Shown in pieces: positions 38,649 to 48,582 of a DNA stretch of 64,000 nucleotides (within the stretch, counting starts at the first letter, position 1; every line of letters starts with the position of its first letter). The position numbers and the translations under genes were made by a program. The notes below the pieces were generated by a model. That model was not told where the DNA came from. It saw only the letters and a list, made by a program, of their open reading frames with translations, and ran no database searches. Origin of the DNA: Nocardioides ganghwensis (GTDB lineage: Bacteria; Actinomycetota; Actinomycetes; Propionibacteriales; Nocardioidaceae); contig NZ_JACXYX010000007.1 of NCBI RefSeq assembly GCF_014779655.1, forward strand, positions 124,001-188,000, given 5' to 3'.

Positions 38649-40304
38649 TCACATCCTCTCGGGGGCGGAGACACCGAGCAGGTCGAGGCCGTTGGCGAGC
38701 ACGACGCGCGTCGCGTCGACGAGCATGAGCCGGGCCCGGTGGAGGTCACCGGTCTCCTCGTCACCGCGCGGCAGCACCCGACAGCTGTCGTAGAACCGGT
38801 GGTAGGTGCCCGCGAGCTCCTCGAGGTAGCGCGCCACCCGGTGCGGCTCGCGGAGCTCGGCCGCGGCCTTGACGACGCGCGGGAACTCCGCCAACGCGCG
38901 CAGCAGCTCGCCCTCCTTCTCGTGGCTGAGCAGCTCGGGGTGCGACTGCGCCTCGACCCCGAGGTCGGCGGCGTTGCGCATCAGGCTCGCCACCCGCGCG
39001 TGGGCGTACTGCACGGTGAAGACCGGGTTGTCGTTGGTCGCCTTCGCCCAGAGGTCGAGATCGATGTCGATGGGCGAGTCCGAGTGGTAGCGGGCGAGGG
39101 CGTAGCGGCTGGCGTCCACGCCGATCGCGTCCACCAGGTCGTCGATGGTGACGACCGTGCCGGCGCGCTTGGACATCCGCATCGGCTCGCCGTCGCGGAG
39201 CAGGTTGACCATCTGCCCGATGAGGATCTCGAGGTTCTTCCCGGGCTCGTCGCCGAAGGCCGCGCACATGGCGTTCATCCGGCCGACGTAGCCGTGGTGG
39301 TCCGCCCCCAGCATGATGAAGCAGCGGTCGAAGCCGCGCTCGCGCTTGTCGAGGTAGTAGCCGAGGTCGCCGGAGATGTAGGCCGGGGTGCCGTTGGACC
39401 GGACGATCACGCGGTCCTTGTCGTCGCCGTACTGCTCGGTGCGCAGCCACAGGGCGCCGTCGGCCTCGTAGGTGTTGCCCATCTCGGTGAGGCGCTCGAT
39501 GGCGCGACCGACCGCGCCGGAGTCGTGCAGGGACTTCTCGTGGAAGTAGACGTCGAAGTCGACCCCGAAGTCGTGCAGCGACTTCTTGATCTCGGCGAAC
39601 ATCATGTCCACGCCGACCTCGCGGAAGACCTCCTGGGCCTGCGCGTCGTCGAGGTCCTTGACGTCGGGGCGCTGCTCGACGACGGCCGCGGCGATGTCGT
39701 GGATGTACTGGCCGCCGTAGCCGTCCTCCGGTGCGGGCTCGCCCTTGGCGCTGGCGAGCAGCGAGGAGCTGAAGCGGTCGATCTGGGCGCCGTGGTCGTT
39801 GAAGTAGTACTCGCGCGTGACGTCGGCACCGGTCTTCTCGAAGATCCGGCCCAGCGCATCGCCCACCGCCGCCCAGCGCACCCCGCCGAGGTGGAGCGGC
39901 CCGGTCGGGTTGGCGGAGACGAACTCGAGGTTGATCTTCTCCCCCGCGAAGGCGTCGGAGGAGCCGTACGCCTCGCCCGCCGCGACGACGTCGGCCGCCA
40001 CCTGGCCCTGGGCGCCGGCCTCGACCGTCACGTTGAGGAACCCGGGTCCGGCGACCTCGACCTCGGCGATGCCGTCGGCGGCGCGGAGCCGTTCGGCGAC
40101 GAGGTCCGCGAAGGCGCGCGGGTTCGTGCCAGCCTTCTTGGCGAGCTGGAGCGCCACGTTGGTGGCGTAGTCGCCGTGCCCCTTCTGCCGGGGTCGCTCC
40201 ACCGTGACCTGGGTCGGCACGCCGTCTGGCAGCGTGATCGCGCCGTCGGCCACGAGGGACGACAGCGCATCGACGATGGTCTCGGAGAGCTGCTCGGGGT
40301 TCAC
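38649..40304 (-). CDS. argS: arginyl-tRNA synthetase
   Basis: 551 residues, class I. The HIGH motif appears as [20 protein letters not shown] (HLGG), and the KMSKS-like loop as [10 protein letters not shown]. The C-terminal helical anticodon-binding domain ends with [13 protein letters not shown], where the terminal Met is standard for the family. Start GTG 40304 follows TAGGCT by 6 bases. Its substrate tRNA-Arg(CCG) is encoded about 670 bases away on the other strand. Confidence 0.97.
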   Translation of the reverse strand: MNPEQLSETIVDALSSLVADGAITLPDGVPTQVTVERPRQKGHGDYATNVALQLAKKAGTNPRAFADLVAERLRAADGIAEVEVAGPGFLNVTVEAGAQGQVAADVVAAGEAYGSSDAFAGEKINLEFVSANPTGPLHLGGVRWAAVGDALGRIFEKTGADVTREYYFNDHGAQIDRFSSSLLASAKGEPAPEDGYGGQYIHDIAAAVVEQRPDVKDLDDAQAQEVFREVGVDMMFAEIKKSLHDFGVDFDVYFHEKSLHDSGAVGRAIERLTEMGNTYEADGALWLRTEQYGDDKDRVIVRSNGTPAYISGDLGYYLDKRERGFDRCFIMLGADHHGYVGRMNAMCAAFGDEPGKNLEILIGQMVNLLRDGEPMRMSKRAGTVVTIDDLVDAIGVDASRYALARYHSDSPIDIDLDLWAKATNDNPVFTVQYAHARVASLMRNAADLGVEAQSHPELLSHEKEGELLRALAEFPRVVKAAAELREPHRVARYLEELAGTYHRFYDSCRVLPRGDEETGDLHRARLMLVDATRVVLANGLDLLGVSAPERM

Positions 40305-40310
40305 CGGGCA

Positions 40311-40316
40311 AGCCTA
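40311..40316 (-). promoter_or_regulatory. -10 box TAGGCT, leaderless promoter of argS
   Basis: On the minus strand TAGGCT ends 6 bases before the argS GTG; it probably drives the argS-lysA-hom-thrC-thrB run. Confidence 0.5.
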
Positions 40317-40396
40317 TCGGCGGCGCCTGCCACCGACCGAACCGGTTTCACGCCCTGACCACCGCCCGGGCGCCGCCACGCCGGCGCGACCTGCCC

Positions 40397-40402
40397 TAGG
40401 GT
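40397..40402 (+). promoter_or_regulatory. -10 box TAGGGT, leaderless promoter of the thioesterase gene
   Basis: TAGGGT ends 7 bases before the GTG at 40410. It is divergent from the argS promoter, about 80 bases away. Confidence 0.5.
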
Positions 40403-40409
40403 CCTGCCT

Positions 40410-40907
40410 GTGACGACGCACCCGACCTACGACCAGCTCATCGACCTCCCGGCCTACGTCGAGCAGCCCGTGCCGATGCCCTTCGAGGACATTAACGGCC
40501 ACCTCAACGTCCGCCACTACATCGGCATCGCGAGCGAGGGCCTCGACGAGTCCCTGGTCGAGGTGGGCATCCCGCAGATGTGGCCGCTCACCCACGGCCA
40601 CGCCTGCTTCACCGCCGAGCACCACGTCACCTACCTCGCCGAGCTGCGCACCGGCGACACGATGTCGGCGCGCGTACGCCTCCTCGGCCGCTCCGAGCGC
40701 GCCGCGCACGTCCTCGTCTACCTGCTCGACGAGACCCACGAGCGGGTCGCGTGCGTGGTCGAGGAGATCTTCCTCCACATCGACCTCGAGACCCGCTTGA
40801 CGGCCCCGTGGCCGGAGGAGGTGGCGAGCGCGCTCGACGCGCGGATCGCCGAGCACGACGCCCTGCCCTTCCCGGCCACGACCTCCGGCTCCCTCGCACT
40901 CCGCTAG
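40410..40907 (+). CDS. acyl-CoA thioesterase, hotdog fold
   Basis: 165 residues of the 4HBT/YbgC-like hotdog family. The active-site helix reads PMPFEDINGHLNVRHYIGIASEGLDES, with the Asp/Asn-GH-N-Y pattern of these enzymes, and the core strands AEHHVTYLAELRTGDTMSARVRLLGRSERAAHVLVYLLDE follow. It likely hydrolyses a cytosolic acyl-CoA; the chain specificity is unknown. Start GTG is leaderless after TAGGGT. Confidence 0.8.
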   Translation: MTTHPTYDQLIDLPAYVEQPVPMPFEDINGHLNVRHYIGIASEGLDESLVEVGIPQMWPLTHGHACFTAEHHVTYLAELRTGDTMSARVRLLGRSERAAHVLVYLLDETHERVACVVEEIFLHIDLETRLTAPWPEEVASALDARIAEHDALPFPATTSGSLALR

Positions 40908-40936
40908 GCGGTTTCACCGCCACGCAGCGGGGCGGG

Positions 40937-40972
40937 TAGTCTTCACCGCGCACCGGCCCCCGGGCCGGTGCG
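40937..40972 (+). promoter_or_regulatory. tRNA promoter -10 and 5' leader hairpin
   Basis: TAGTCT (40937-40942) is a plausible -10 box for the tRNA. Immediately downstream CGCACCGGCCC (40949-40959) pairs with GGGCCGGTGCG (40962-40972) around a 2-base loop, ending one base before the mature tRNA. It may be the leader removed by RNase P, or a terminator for the thioesterase gene. Confidence 0.5.
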
Positions 40973-40973
40973 G

Positions 40974-41046
40974 GCCTCCGTAGCTCAGGGGATAGAGCAC
41001 TGGTTTCCGGTACCAGGTGCCGCAGGTTCGAATCCTGCCGGAGGCG
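40974..41046 (+). tRNA. tRNA-Arg (anticodon CCG)
   Basis: 73 bases fold as a cloverleaf: acceptor GCCTCCG pairs with CGGAGGC, the D arm contains AGCTCAGGGGATAGAGC, the anticodon stem CTGGT/ACCAG encloses TTCCGGT with anticodon CCG, and the T arm has GCAGGTTCGAATCCTGC. CCG reads the CGG arginine codon, which is common in this GC-rich genome. The 3' CCA is not encoded (GCCCA follows). Confidence 0.96.
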
Positions 41047-41055
41047 CCCACCAGC

Positions 41056-41085
41056 AAGGCCCGGACCCGCCCAGGTCCGGGCCTT
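41056..41085 (+). terminator. terminator after the tRNA gene
   Basis: AAGGCCCGGACC and GGTCCGGGCCTT pair perfectly (12 bp) around a 6-base loop, then CGTCGTC. It starts 9 bases after the tRNA. Confidence 0.8.
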
Positions 41086-41245
41086 CGTCGTCCCACCGTT
41101 CTCGTCGCGGTGGCGACTCCCGGGACGTCCTCCGGTGACCACCGTCACCAATCCGTGCCCCCCTCGTTGACGGGTCGAGGGAGTTACTGGTCGGTCACCT
41201 GGGCCCGGCCCAGTCGTGGGCTCCCCGAGACCCTGGGAGGGAAAC

Positions 41246-42697
41246 GTGCAAGGACGGGTTGGAGATCGGGTGGAGGACCAGGTGCGCACCGGGTGGGCGC
41301 GCCGGCTCGTGGGCGCGGCCGGCGTCGGCCTGGCGGCCACGCTCGTGCTGTCCGCGGGGTCGGCGGCACCGGCGCGGGCGGGCGACGGCGCCGACGCCCG
41401 GGCCGGCGCGGCGGACGGGCTCACGAAGTTCGGCTACCGCGGCGACGTCTACGGCGTGAAGCTGGTGACCGACAGCGTCGAGGCGCTCAACCTCAAGGAC
41501 GCCCACGCCCAGCAGCTCTGCACCCGCACGGCCGGCAAGGTCGTGCAGCAGCGGAGCGCGGTGTCGGTCCCGGACAACCCGCTGATCCGCGTCTCGGCCA
41601 GCACCAGCCGCACCGAGACGTACGTCGACGGCGCCACGCACGGCGTACGCGGGACCAACACGATCGGCGACATCAGCATCGGCGGCACCGTGGGATCCCT
41701 GACCACGCCGCGGCTGGTGATCACGGGCCTGCAGACCACCGCGCACGCGTTCAACACACCGCAGGGCTACGGCCACGACGAGAGCTTCACCTTCGCGAGC
41801 ATCTCCCTCGAGCTGCTCGACAACACGGTCGTGCAGCAGCTGCCGCCCGAGCTCCAGCAGCTCCTGGCGCCGCTCGACCAGGTCAGCGACACGGTGTTCA
41901 CGGGCACCCAGGAAGCCGCCCAGCAGGTCTTCCAGGTGCTGAGCGACGTGACGAAGCCGATCGTGATCCCGGGGCTCGGCTCGATCGCGCTCGGCTACGA
42001 GAACGGCCGGGCCAACAGCCACAACGCCCAGTCCCAGGCCTCGGCGCTGCGGATCGAGGTGACCGCGGGCGACCGTCGCCAGCTGGTCGAGCTCGGCACC
42101 GCCCGCGTCCGGATGGGCGGACCGGCCCCCGTCGGCGTGTTCCGGTCCGGTGGCACCGCCATGGACTACCAGGCGCTCCAGGGTGCGCTGAAGTTCGGCA
42201 ACGTCCAGCACAAGGCACTCCCCTGCCAGGGCACGCGCGGGCGCACCCAGACCTACCAGGTCCCGCACGCCAGCCAGCTGGTGCCGGTGCCCGTGGTCCT
42301 CGACGGCGTGACCTACCAGGTCAACGGCGACCAGTTCCGCAGGAAGAAGGTCGCCAAGGGCTGGTCCCGCACCGCGATCCGGTCGGTGTCCATCCCCACT
42401 GCCCAGCTCGTCATCACCGACGTCAGCTCGCGCGCGGCGATGCGCCAGAAGACCGGCAAGGGGGTCCGGTCGAAGGTCTCGACCGCGATCGGCTCGATCA
42501 CCGTCGGCGGGCAGCCGGTGGAGGTCCCTGTCCCCGGCGGCGTGGTGGAGCTGCCCAACGGCGTCGGTGAGATCCAGCGCCAGCTCGTCGACACCGGCTA
42601 CCGCGGCTCGCAGGTGATCGGACTGCGGATCAAGCTCTACTCCGACGCGGTCGTGATCGACCTGGCCCGGACGGCCGGACGCATCTACCCGCACTGA
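41246..42697 (+). CDS. secreted protein of unknown function
   Basis: 483 residues. Strong Shine-Dalgarno GGGAGGGAAAC precedes GTG 41246. An N-terminal signal peptide (basic start, hydrophobic LVGAAGVGLAATLVLSAG, cleavage after APARA near residue 45) directs export; no lipobox and no C-terminal anchor are visible. The mature part is rich in short beta-strand patterns, with GDISIGG and GSITVGG and two LVIT segments in its two halves. I do not recognise a catalytic motif; a choice-of-anchor-P or similar wall-associated beta protein is possible. Two cysteines in the mature protein could form a disulfide. Confidence 0.75.
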   Translation: MQGRVGDRVEDQVRTGWARRLVGAAGVGLAATLVLSAGSAAPARAGDGADARAGAADGLTKFGYRGDVYGVKLVTDSVEALNLKDAHAQQLCTRTAGKVVQQRSAVSVPDNPLIRVSASTSRTETYVDGATHGVRGTNTIGDISIGGTVGSLTTPRLVITGLQTTAHAFNTPQGYGHDESFTFASISLELLDNTVVQQLPPELQQLLAPLDQVSDTVFTGTQEAAQQVFQVLSDVTKPIVIPGLGSIALGYENGRANSHNAQSQASALRIEVTAGDRRQLVELGTARVRMGGPAPVGVFRSGGTAMDYQALQGALKFGNVQHKALPCQGTRGRTQTYQVPHASQLVPVPVVLDGVTYQVNGDQFRRKKVAKGWSRTAIRSVSIPTAQLVITDVSSRAAMRQKTGKGVRSKVSTAIGSITVGGQPVEVPVPGGVVELPNGVGEIQRQLVDTGYRGSQVIGLRIKLYSDAVVIDLARTAGRIYPH

Positions 42698-42754
42698 CCC
42701 GCACCCCGACCCGCACCCCGACCGACGGCGGGACGTCCACTCTCCTCAGCGGCC

Positions 42755-43684
42755 TCAGCAGCCGCGGAGGGTGGCGTCCTGCCGTGCCTCGCGGCCCAGT
42801 CGACGGGCCTGCGCGACGTCGGGGAACACCACGCTCGCCGCGCCCACGAAGCCGATCCGGCCCTGCACCACGCAGGTGGTGATGCGACGCGGGTCGACCT
42901 GGGCGACGGCCTGCGCGATCTCGAACAGCTCGGCCGGCGAGGCGTTGGTGTCGGTGTGCGCCATCACGGACATCACGCCGCGCTCGATGAAGCCGGGGCG
43001 GTCCGCCTGGCTGCGGATCCGGGCGTGGATGCCGCGCAGCGTGCGCTGCTGGTTGGCCGAGCGGGCGAAGTCGCCGCCGACGAGGCTCTTGCGGATCCGG
43101 GAGAAGGCCATGGCGTTGTAGCCGTCGAGGTGGATCCGTCCCTGGCGGAAGCCCTCCTTCTTGAGGTTCGGGTCCCAGAACCGGCGCGGGTTGGTGACGG
43201 TGATGCCGCCGATGTCGTCGACCATGTCCTCGAAGAACGGGAAGCGGGTCACCATGACGTAGTCGGGCTCGATGCCGACGAGGTTGCGCATGGCGCCGGC
43301 CATGCCGCGCGGGCCGGCGAAGTAGAGGGCGGAGTTGATCTTCTCCCGGCCGTGACCGGGGATGGCGACCCACGAGTCGCGGGGCACGCCGATCGCCGTG
43401 GCCGCGCCGGTCCGGGTGTTGATCCCGACCAGCTGGAGCGCGTCACCCCGGGCCCGGGTCATCGCCTGGCCCGGTCGCGCGTCCGAGCCGACCGCCAGGA
43501 TCCACACGACGTCCTCGCCGCCGGTGGCCACCCCCTGGGCGTGCCGGATCTTCACCAGGGCGACGTCGGTCGGCTGGACCGCCGACTGCGGCACGACGAG
43601 GGCGGTCACGCCGAGGACGGTGGCGAGCACGGTCGCCCTGCCCCAGCGGCGGGCGCGGCGTACGCGGCCTGCGAGACGGTGCAT
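42755..43684 (-). CDS. LytR-CpsA-Psr (LCP) family wall-polymer ligase
   Basis: 309 residues. One N-terminal membrane helix (ATVLATVLGVTALVV) then an extracytoplasmic LCP domain: VVWILAVGSDARPGQAMTRARGDALQLVGINT, VPRDSWVAIPGHGREKINSALYFAGP, and HLDGYNAMAFSRIRKSLVGGDFARSANQQRTLRGI. Conserved Arg and Asp residues for pyrophosphate binding are present. LCP enzymes attach polyprenyl-linked polymers, such as arabinogalactan or teichoic acids, to peptidoglycan, so this could use the product line begun by WecA. Its ATG shares a base with the stop of the lipoprotein gene before it. Confidence 0.9.
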   Translation of the reverse strand: MHRLAGRVRRARRWGRATVLATVLGVTALVVPQSAVQPTDVALVKIRHAQGVATGGEDVVWILAVGSDARPGQAMTRARGDALQLVGINTRTGAATAIGVPRDSWVAIPGHGREKINSALYFAGPRGMAGAMRNLVGIEPDYVMVTRFPFFEDMVDDIGGITVTNPRRFWDPNLKKEGFRQGRIHLDGYNAMAFSRIRKSLVGGDFARSANQQRTLRGIHARIRSQADRPGFIERGVMSVMAHTDTNASPAELFEIAQAVAQVDPRRITTCVVQGRIGFVGAASVVFPDVAQARRLGREARQDATLRGC

Positions 43685-44298
43685 CACCGGGCTCCCTTCG
43701 CGAGGTCGTAGCCGAAGATCCGCCACGCTCCGCGCTTGCGGGTCAGGAAGAGCCGCCCGCGTACGGTCGTGGTGCCGGTCTTCGAGCCGGTCGTGTCGAA
43801 CCTGAGCAGGACGTGGGCGGTCACCGTCCGGGCCTGCCCGCCCGTCGCGATGATGTCGACCACGACCGAGCGCTTGCGCGCCGTGACCGAGTCGATGCGG
43901 GGGCCGCCGGTCCGGTTGGTGAGCAGCGCCTTGTCGCCGCGCGCCCTCGCCTCCGCCGCGTCGGTGAAGCCCGGGAAGGCGGACGGGAAGCTGCTGCGCG
44001 GGTACGCCCCGCCGAGGTAGGCCGCCTCCCACCACCGGTCCACGACGGCGCCGACCTGCTTGCGCACGGCCTTGCGGCGGGCGTCGGGCAGCCGGCCGAA
44101 GACGCGGTGGATCGTGGTCCTCGTCGGCACCGGGTGCGAGGCCAGCGTCACCCGCGCGTCGTCCCGGCTGAGCCGCTCCGGCGACGCGGACGGCTCCGCG
44201 GTGGACTGGCACGCGGTCGAGAACGAGACGAGCAGGACGAGCAGGGGGGCGACGACGCGGCGGGCCCACGGGGTGCGGCCCGGTGAGGGGCTTGGCAT
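43684..44298 (-). CDS. putative lipoprotein paired with the LCP gene
   Basis: 204 residues. Start ATG 44298 (MPSPSPGRTPWARR) leads into VVAPLLVLLVSFSTAC, a lipoprotein signal with lipobox STAC, so it is probably anchored outside the membrane. The mature domain contains RWWEAAYLGGAYPRSSFPSAFPGFT and ends GAWRIFGYDLAKGAR; no known family is recognised. The last base of its stop codon is the first base of the LCP start codon (TGATG), suggesting it works with the wall-polymer ligase. Confidence 0.75.
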   Translation of the reverse strand: MPSPSPGRTPWARRVVAPLLVLLVSFSTACQSTAEPSASPERLSRDDARVTLASHPVPTRTTIHRVFGRLPDARRKAVRKQVGAVVDRWWEAAYLGGAYPRSSFPSAFPGFTDAAEARARGDKALLTNRTGGPRIDSVTARKRSVVVDIIATGGQARTVTAHVLLRFDTTGSKTGTTTVRGRLFLTRKRGAWRIFGYDLAKGAR

Positions 44299-44514
44299 GA
44301 CGACTCCAGGCAGTGCAGGTGGCCGGGGGCGGCCGGGGAATGGCTCTCGGGTGGCACGGGGGCCGAGGTGAGGTGACGGTGTGGGCCACACCATGCCTCA
44401 AAGGACGAGCCCGCCCCTGCATTTGCGTGCGTGTGGGACTAGCCTTGTGGGCGCCCTTGACTGGGCACAGTTGTCAAAACCTTGCGCGATGATCCTGGAA
44501 GAGGCGAAACAAGC

Positions 44515-47500
44515 GTGGCGCAGTCCCCGAACGGGCAGTCCGGCAACCAGTCCTCGGTTGCACCGTCATCTGATCTGGGAGCCAACGAGTGGCTCGTGGA
44601 GGAGATGAAGGAGCAGTACGACAAGGACCCCGCGAGCGTGGGTCCGGAGTGGGCGAAGTACTTCGGCAACGGGAGCGGCGCGACGGCCGCGAGCGCCCCC
44701 GCGAAGCAGCAGGCCGCCCAGCAGTCGACCCAGCAGGCGACCCAGCAGTCGACCCAGCAGGCGAAGGAGCCCGCCAGGGCCGCCGCCCCGGCCGCCAAGG
44801 CCGCCGAGAAGCCCGCCGCCGAGAAGCCCGCGTCGGAGAAGCCCGCCGCTGAGAAGCCCGCCTCCACGTCCGCCCCGAAGTCGACGCCCCGCCCCGCGGC
44901 CGCCGCCGACGAGCCCGCCAAGGGCACCAGCACGCCGGTCGCCAAGGACCCCAAGCCCGCAGCCCCGACCCCCGCGAGCGACGAGCCGACCTACACCGTC
45001 CTGCGCGGCGCCCCGGCGCGTACGGCCGCCAACATGGACGCCTCTCTCTCCGTGCCCACCGCGACCTCGGTCCGCTCGGTGCCGGTCAAGCTGCTGTGGG
45101 ACAACCGCACCGTCATCAACAACCACCTCGCCCGCGCCCGCGGCGGCAAGGTCTCCTTCACCCACCTGATCGGCTACGCGCTGGTCAAGGCGCTGCGCTC
45201 GATGCCGGAGATGAACGTCGGCTACGAGGTCGTCGACGGCAAGCCCAACCTGATCACGCCGTCGCACATCAACCTCGGCCTCGCGATCGACATGCAGAAG
45301 CCCGACGGCACCCGCCAGCTGCTCGTCCCGAGCATCAAGGGCGCCGAGGCGATGGACTTCGCCGCCTTCTGGACGGCCTACGAGGACATGGTGCGCAAGG
45401 CGCGCGACGGCAAGCTCACCGTCGCCGACTTCCAGGGCACGACGATCTCGCTGACCAACCCCGGCGGCATCGGCACCGTGCACTCCGTGCCGCGGCTGAT
45501 GGCCGGACAGGGCGCCATCATCGGCGTGGGCGCGATGGAGTACCCCCCGGAGTGGCAGGGCGCCTCCGAGGAGGCGATCAACCGCAACGCCATCAGCAAG
45601 GCGATGACGCTCACCTCGACCTACGACCACCGCGTCATCCAGGGCGCGCAGTCGGGCGAGTTCCTCAAGCGCGTGCACGGCCTGCTGCTCGGCGAGAACG
45701 ACTTCTACGACGAGATCTTCCGCTCGCTGCGCATCCCCTACGAGCCGATCCGCTGGGCGCGCGACGTGGTCGCCAGCCACGACGACGACATCGTCAAGCA
45801 GGCCCGGATCCTCGAGCTGATCCACGCCTACCGGGTCCGCGGCCACCTGATGGCCGACACCGACCCCCTCGAGTACCGCCAGCGCAGCCACCCCGACCTC
45901 GAGGTGGAGTCGCACGGGCTGACCCTGTGGGACCTCGACCGCGAGTTCGCGACCGGGTCGTTCGGGGGCGAGGGACGCCGCTTCATGAAGCTGCGCAACA
46001 TCCTCGGCATCCTGCGTGACTCCTACTGCCGCACCACGGGCATCGAGTACATGCACATCATGGATCCCGAGCAGCGCAAGTGGATCCAGGAGCGCGTCGA
46101 GCAGCCGCACGTCAAGCCGCCCCGCGAGGAGCAGCTGCGCATCCTGCTCAAGCTCAACCAGGCCGAGGCGTTCGAGACGTTCCTCCAGACGAAGTTCGTC
46201 GGGCAGAAGCGCTTCAGCCTCGAGGGCGGCGAGACGACGATCCCGCTGATCGACGAGATCTGCGAGGCCGCCGCCGAGGCCGGGCTCGACGAGGTCACCA
46301 TGGGCATGGCCCACCGGGGCCGCCTCAACGTGCTGGCCAACATCGTCGGCAAGAAGTACAGCCAGATCTTCCGCGAGTTCGAGGGCAACATCGACCCGCG
46401 CACGGTCCAGGGCTCCGGCGACGTGAAGTACCACCTCGGCGCCGAGGGCGAGTTCATCGCCGGCTCGGGCGACCGGATCAAGGTCTCTGTCGCGGCCAAC
46501 CCCTCGCACCTCGAGGCGGTCAACCCGGTCCTCGAGGGCATCGCCCGCGCCAAGCAGGACATCCTCGACCAGGGCGAGAAGTTCCCGGTCCTGCCGCTGC
46601 TGGTGCACGGCGACGCCGCGTTCGCCGGCCAGGGAGTGGTCGCCGAGACGCTGAACCTGTCCCAGCTGCGCGGCTACCGCACCGGCGGCACCGTGCACCT
46701 GGTCATCAACAACCAGGTCGGCTTCACCACCGCCCCCGGCTCGTCGCGCTCCTCCCTCTACGCCACCGACGTGGCGCGGATGGTGCAGGCGCCGATCTTC
46801 CACGTCAACGGCGACGACCCGGAGGCCTGCATCCGGGTGGCGCGGCTGGCGTTCGACTACCGCCAGGCGTTCAACAAGGACGTCGTCATCGACCTCGTCT
46901 GCTACCGCCGACGGGGCCACAACGAGGGCGACGACCCGTCCTACACGCAGCCGCTGATGTACGACCTGATCGAGCAGAAGCGCTCGGTGCGCAAGCTCTA
47001 CACCGAGTCCCTCATCGGCCGTGGCGACATCACGGTCGAGGAGGCCGAGCAGGTCCTCAAGGACTACCAGCAGCAGCTCGAGCGGGTCTTCACCGAGGTC
47101 CGCGAGGCCAGCTCGGAGGCGCCCACGGAGTGGACGACCGTCCCGGACTACCCGGACAAGCCGGCCGGCGAGTTCTCGACCGCGGTGAGCCCCGAGGTGC
47201 TGAAGCGGATCGCCGACAGCTACGTCACGCCGCCGGAGGACTTCACGGTCCACCCCAAGGTCATGCCGCAGCTGCAGCGCCGGTCCGCCGCGATCACCGA
47301 GGGACCGATCGACTGGGGCACCGGCGAGATCCTCGCCTTCGGCTCGTTGCTGATGGACGGGCGCCCGGTGCGCCTGGCCGGCCAGGACTCGCGGCGCGGC
47401 ACCTTCGTGCAGCGGTTCGCCACGATCATCGACCGCACCAACGCCGACGAGTGGACCCCGCTGACCAACCTCACCGAGGACCAGGCGAAGTTCCACGTCT

Positions 47501-48357
47501 ACGACTCGCTGCTCTCCGAGTACGCCGCGCTGGGCTTCGAGTACGGCTACTCCGTCGCGCGACCGGAGGCCCTGGTCCTCTGGGAGGCCCAGTTCGGTGA
47601 CTTCGTCAACGGCGCGCAGACCGTCATCGACGAGTTCATCTCCGCCGGCGAGACCAAGTGGCGCCAGCAGTCCGGCGTCGTCCTGCTGCTCCCCCACGGC
47701 TACGAGGGCCAGGGCCCCGACCACTCGTCGGCGCGCATCGAGCGCTTCCTGACGATGTGCGCCGAGAACGCCATGGTGGTCGCGCAGCCCTCGACGCCCG
47801 CGTCCTACTTCCACCTGCTGCGGCGCCACTCGCTCGGCGAGGAGCACCGTCCGCTGATCGTCTTCACCCCGAAGTCGATGCTCAAGCGCAAGGAGGCCGC
47901 CTCGCAGCCGGCCGACTTCGTCGGCGACACCACCTTCCGTCCGTTCATCGGCGACGACGCGGCCGACCGCGACAAGGTGGAGACGCTGATCATGTGCTCG
48001 GGCCGGGTCACGTGGGACCTCATGGTCGAGCGCGGCAAGCGCGAGAACGGCGACGCCTTCGCGATCGGTCGCGTGGAGCGCCTCTACCCGAACCCGGTCG
48101 AGGAGATCAAGGCCGAGGTCGCCAAGTACCCCAACCTCAAGGCGATCCGCTGGGTGCAGGACGAGCCCCGCAACATGGGCCCGTGGCCGCACTACCAGCT
48201 CAACGTGTGGCCGCAGCTCGACCTGGTGGTCGAGCCGATCACCCGCACCGCCTCGGCCTCGCCGTCGGTCGGCACGATCAAGCGCCACGTCGAGGAGCAG
48301 AAGGCCCTGCTCGACGCGGCCTTCGAGTCGCCCCGCGGCCGCGGCACCGACTACTGA
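44515..48357 (+). CDS. kgd: multifunctional 2-oxoglutarate metabolism enzyme Kgd (OdhA/SucA)
   Basis: 1280 residues, the actinobacterial fusion of an E2-like acyltransferase and a thiamin-diphosphate E1. Residues 1-50 ([20 protein letters not shown]) are the E1 N-terminal motif. An Ala/Lys/Pro/Gln linker (about 55-165) replaces the lipoyl domain. The acyltransferase core follows, with [18 protein letters not shown] carrying the catalytic His. The E1 part has [48 protein letters not shown] and [13 protein letters not shown]. In the TCA cycle it decarboxylates 2-oxoglutarate with DlaT/Lpd or forms 2-hydroxy-3-oxoadipate. GTG 44515 has GAAGAGG upstream. Confidence 0.96.
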   Translation: MAQSPNGQSGNQSSVAPSSDLGANEWLVEEMKEQYDKDPASVGPEWAKYFGNGSGATAASAPAKQQAAQQSTQQATQQSTQQAKEPARAAAPAAKAAEKPAAEKPASEKPAAEKPASTSAPKSTPRPAAAADEPAKGTSTPVAKDPKPAAPTPASDEPTYTVLRGAPARTAANMDASLSVPTATSVRSVPVKLLWDNRTVINNHLARARGGKVSFTHLIGYALVKALRSMPEMNVGYEVVDGKPNLITPSHINLGLAIDMQKPDGTRQLLVPSIKGAEAMDFAAFWTAYEDMVRKARDGKLTVADFQGTTISLTNPGGIGTVHSVPRLMAGQGAIIGVGAMEYPPEWQGASEEAINRNAISKAMTLTSTYDHRVIQGAQSGEFLKRVHGLLLGENDFYDEIFRSLRIPYEPIRWARDVVASHDDDIVKQARILELIHAYRVRGHLMADTDPLEYRQRSHPDLEVESHGLTLWDLDREFATGSFGGEGRRFMKLRNILGILRDSYCRTTGIEYMHIMDPEQRKWIQERVEQPHVKPPREEQLRILLKLNQAEAFETFLQTKFVGQKRFSLEGGETTIPLIDEICEAAAEAGLDEVTMGMAHRGRLNVLANIVGKKYSQIFREFEGNIDPRTVQGSGDVKYHLGAEGEFIAGSGDRIKVSVAANPSHLEAVNPVLEGIARAKQDILDQGEKFPVLPLLVHGDAAFAGQGVVAETLNLSQLRGYRTGGTVHLVINNQVGFTTAPGSSRSSLYATDVARMVQAPIFHVNGDDPEACIRVARLAFDYRQAFNKDVVIDLVCYRRRGHNEGDDPSYTQPLMYDLIEQKRSVRKLYTESLIGRGDITVEEAEQVLKDYQQQLERVFTEVREASSEAPTEWTTVPDYPDKPAGEFSTAVSPEVLKRIADSYVTPPEDFTVHPKVMPQLQRRSAAITEGPIDWGTGEILAFGSLLMDGRPVRLAGQDSRRGTFVQRFATIIDRTNADEWTPLTNLTEDQAKFHVYDSLLSEYAALGFEYGYSVARPEALVLWEAQFGDFVNGAQTVIDEFISAGETKWRQQSGVVLLLPHGYEGQGPDHSSARIERFLTMCAENAMVVAQPSTPASYFHLLRRHSLGEEHRPLIVFTPKSMLKRKEAASQPADFVGDTTFRPFIGDDAADRDKVETLIMCSGRVTWDLMVERGKRENGDAFAIGRVERLYPNPVEEIKAEVAKYPNLKAIRWVQDEPRNMGPWPHYQLNVWPQLDLVVEPITRTASASPSVGTIKRHVEEQKALLDAAFESPRGRGTDY

Positions 48358-48372
48358 TACGGAGCCGGGGCG

Positions 48373-48549
48373 TTGTACTTCACCGACCGCGGGATCGAGG
48401 AGCTCGAGAAGCGCCGGGGTGACGAGGAGGTCACCCTGGCGTGGCTCGCCGAACAGCTGCAGGCCTTCGTCGACGCCCACCCCGACTTCGAGGTGCCGAT
48501 CGAGCGGCTGGCCACCTGGCTGGCCCGTCTCGACGACCCGGAGGACTGA
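48373..48549 (+). CDS. DUF6104-like small protein with TTG start
   Basis: 58 residues: YFTDRGIEELEKRRGDEEV, then LAWLAEQLQAFVDAHPDFEV and PIERLATWLARLDDPED. It begins with TTG at 48373, 15 bases past the kgd stop, preceded by GGAGCCGGGG. The same protein, nearly identical in Streptomyces (from memory: DUF6104), follows kgd there. It is all-helical and acidic. Function unknown; coexpression with kgd suggests a link to the 2-oxoglutarate complex. Confidence 0.85.
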   Translation: MYFTDRGIEELEKRRGDEEVTLAWLAEQLQAFVDAHPDFEVPIERLATWLARLDDPED

Positions 48550-48582
48550 GCCACCCGGCGCCGACCCGGCGTACGCCGCGGC

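Noticed and set aside
42698..42754. Direct repeats CCGCACCCCGAC between the secreted protein and the LCP gene
   Set aside because: Only two short copies in GC-rich sequence, without a stem; probably composition.
44457..44477. TTGAC...GTCAA inverted repeat upstream of kgd as an operator
   Set aside because: Arms are only 5 bases and no -10 box lies at the right distance; it may be chance.
44566..48480. Long open frame of about 1300 codons on the minus strand opposite kgd
   Set aside because: Its translation is a repetitive Leu/Gly/Asp/Arg-rich product caused by GC-rich codon positions; the plus-strand frame has clear Kgd domains.
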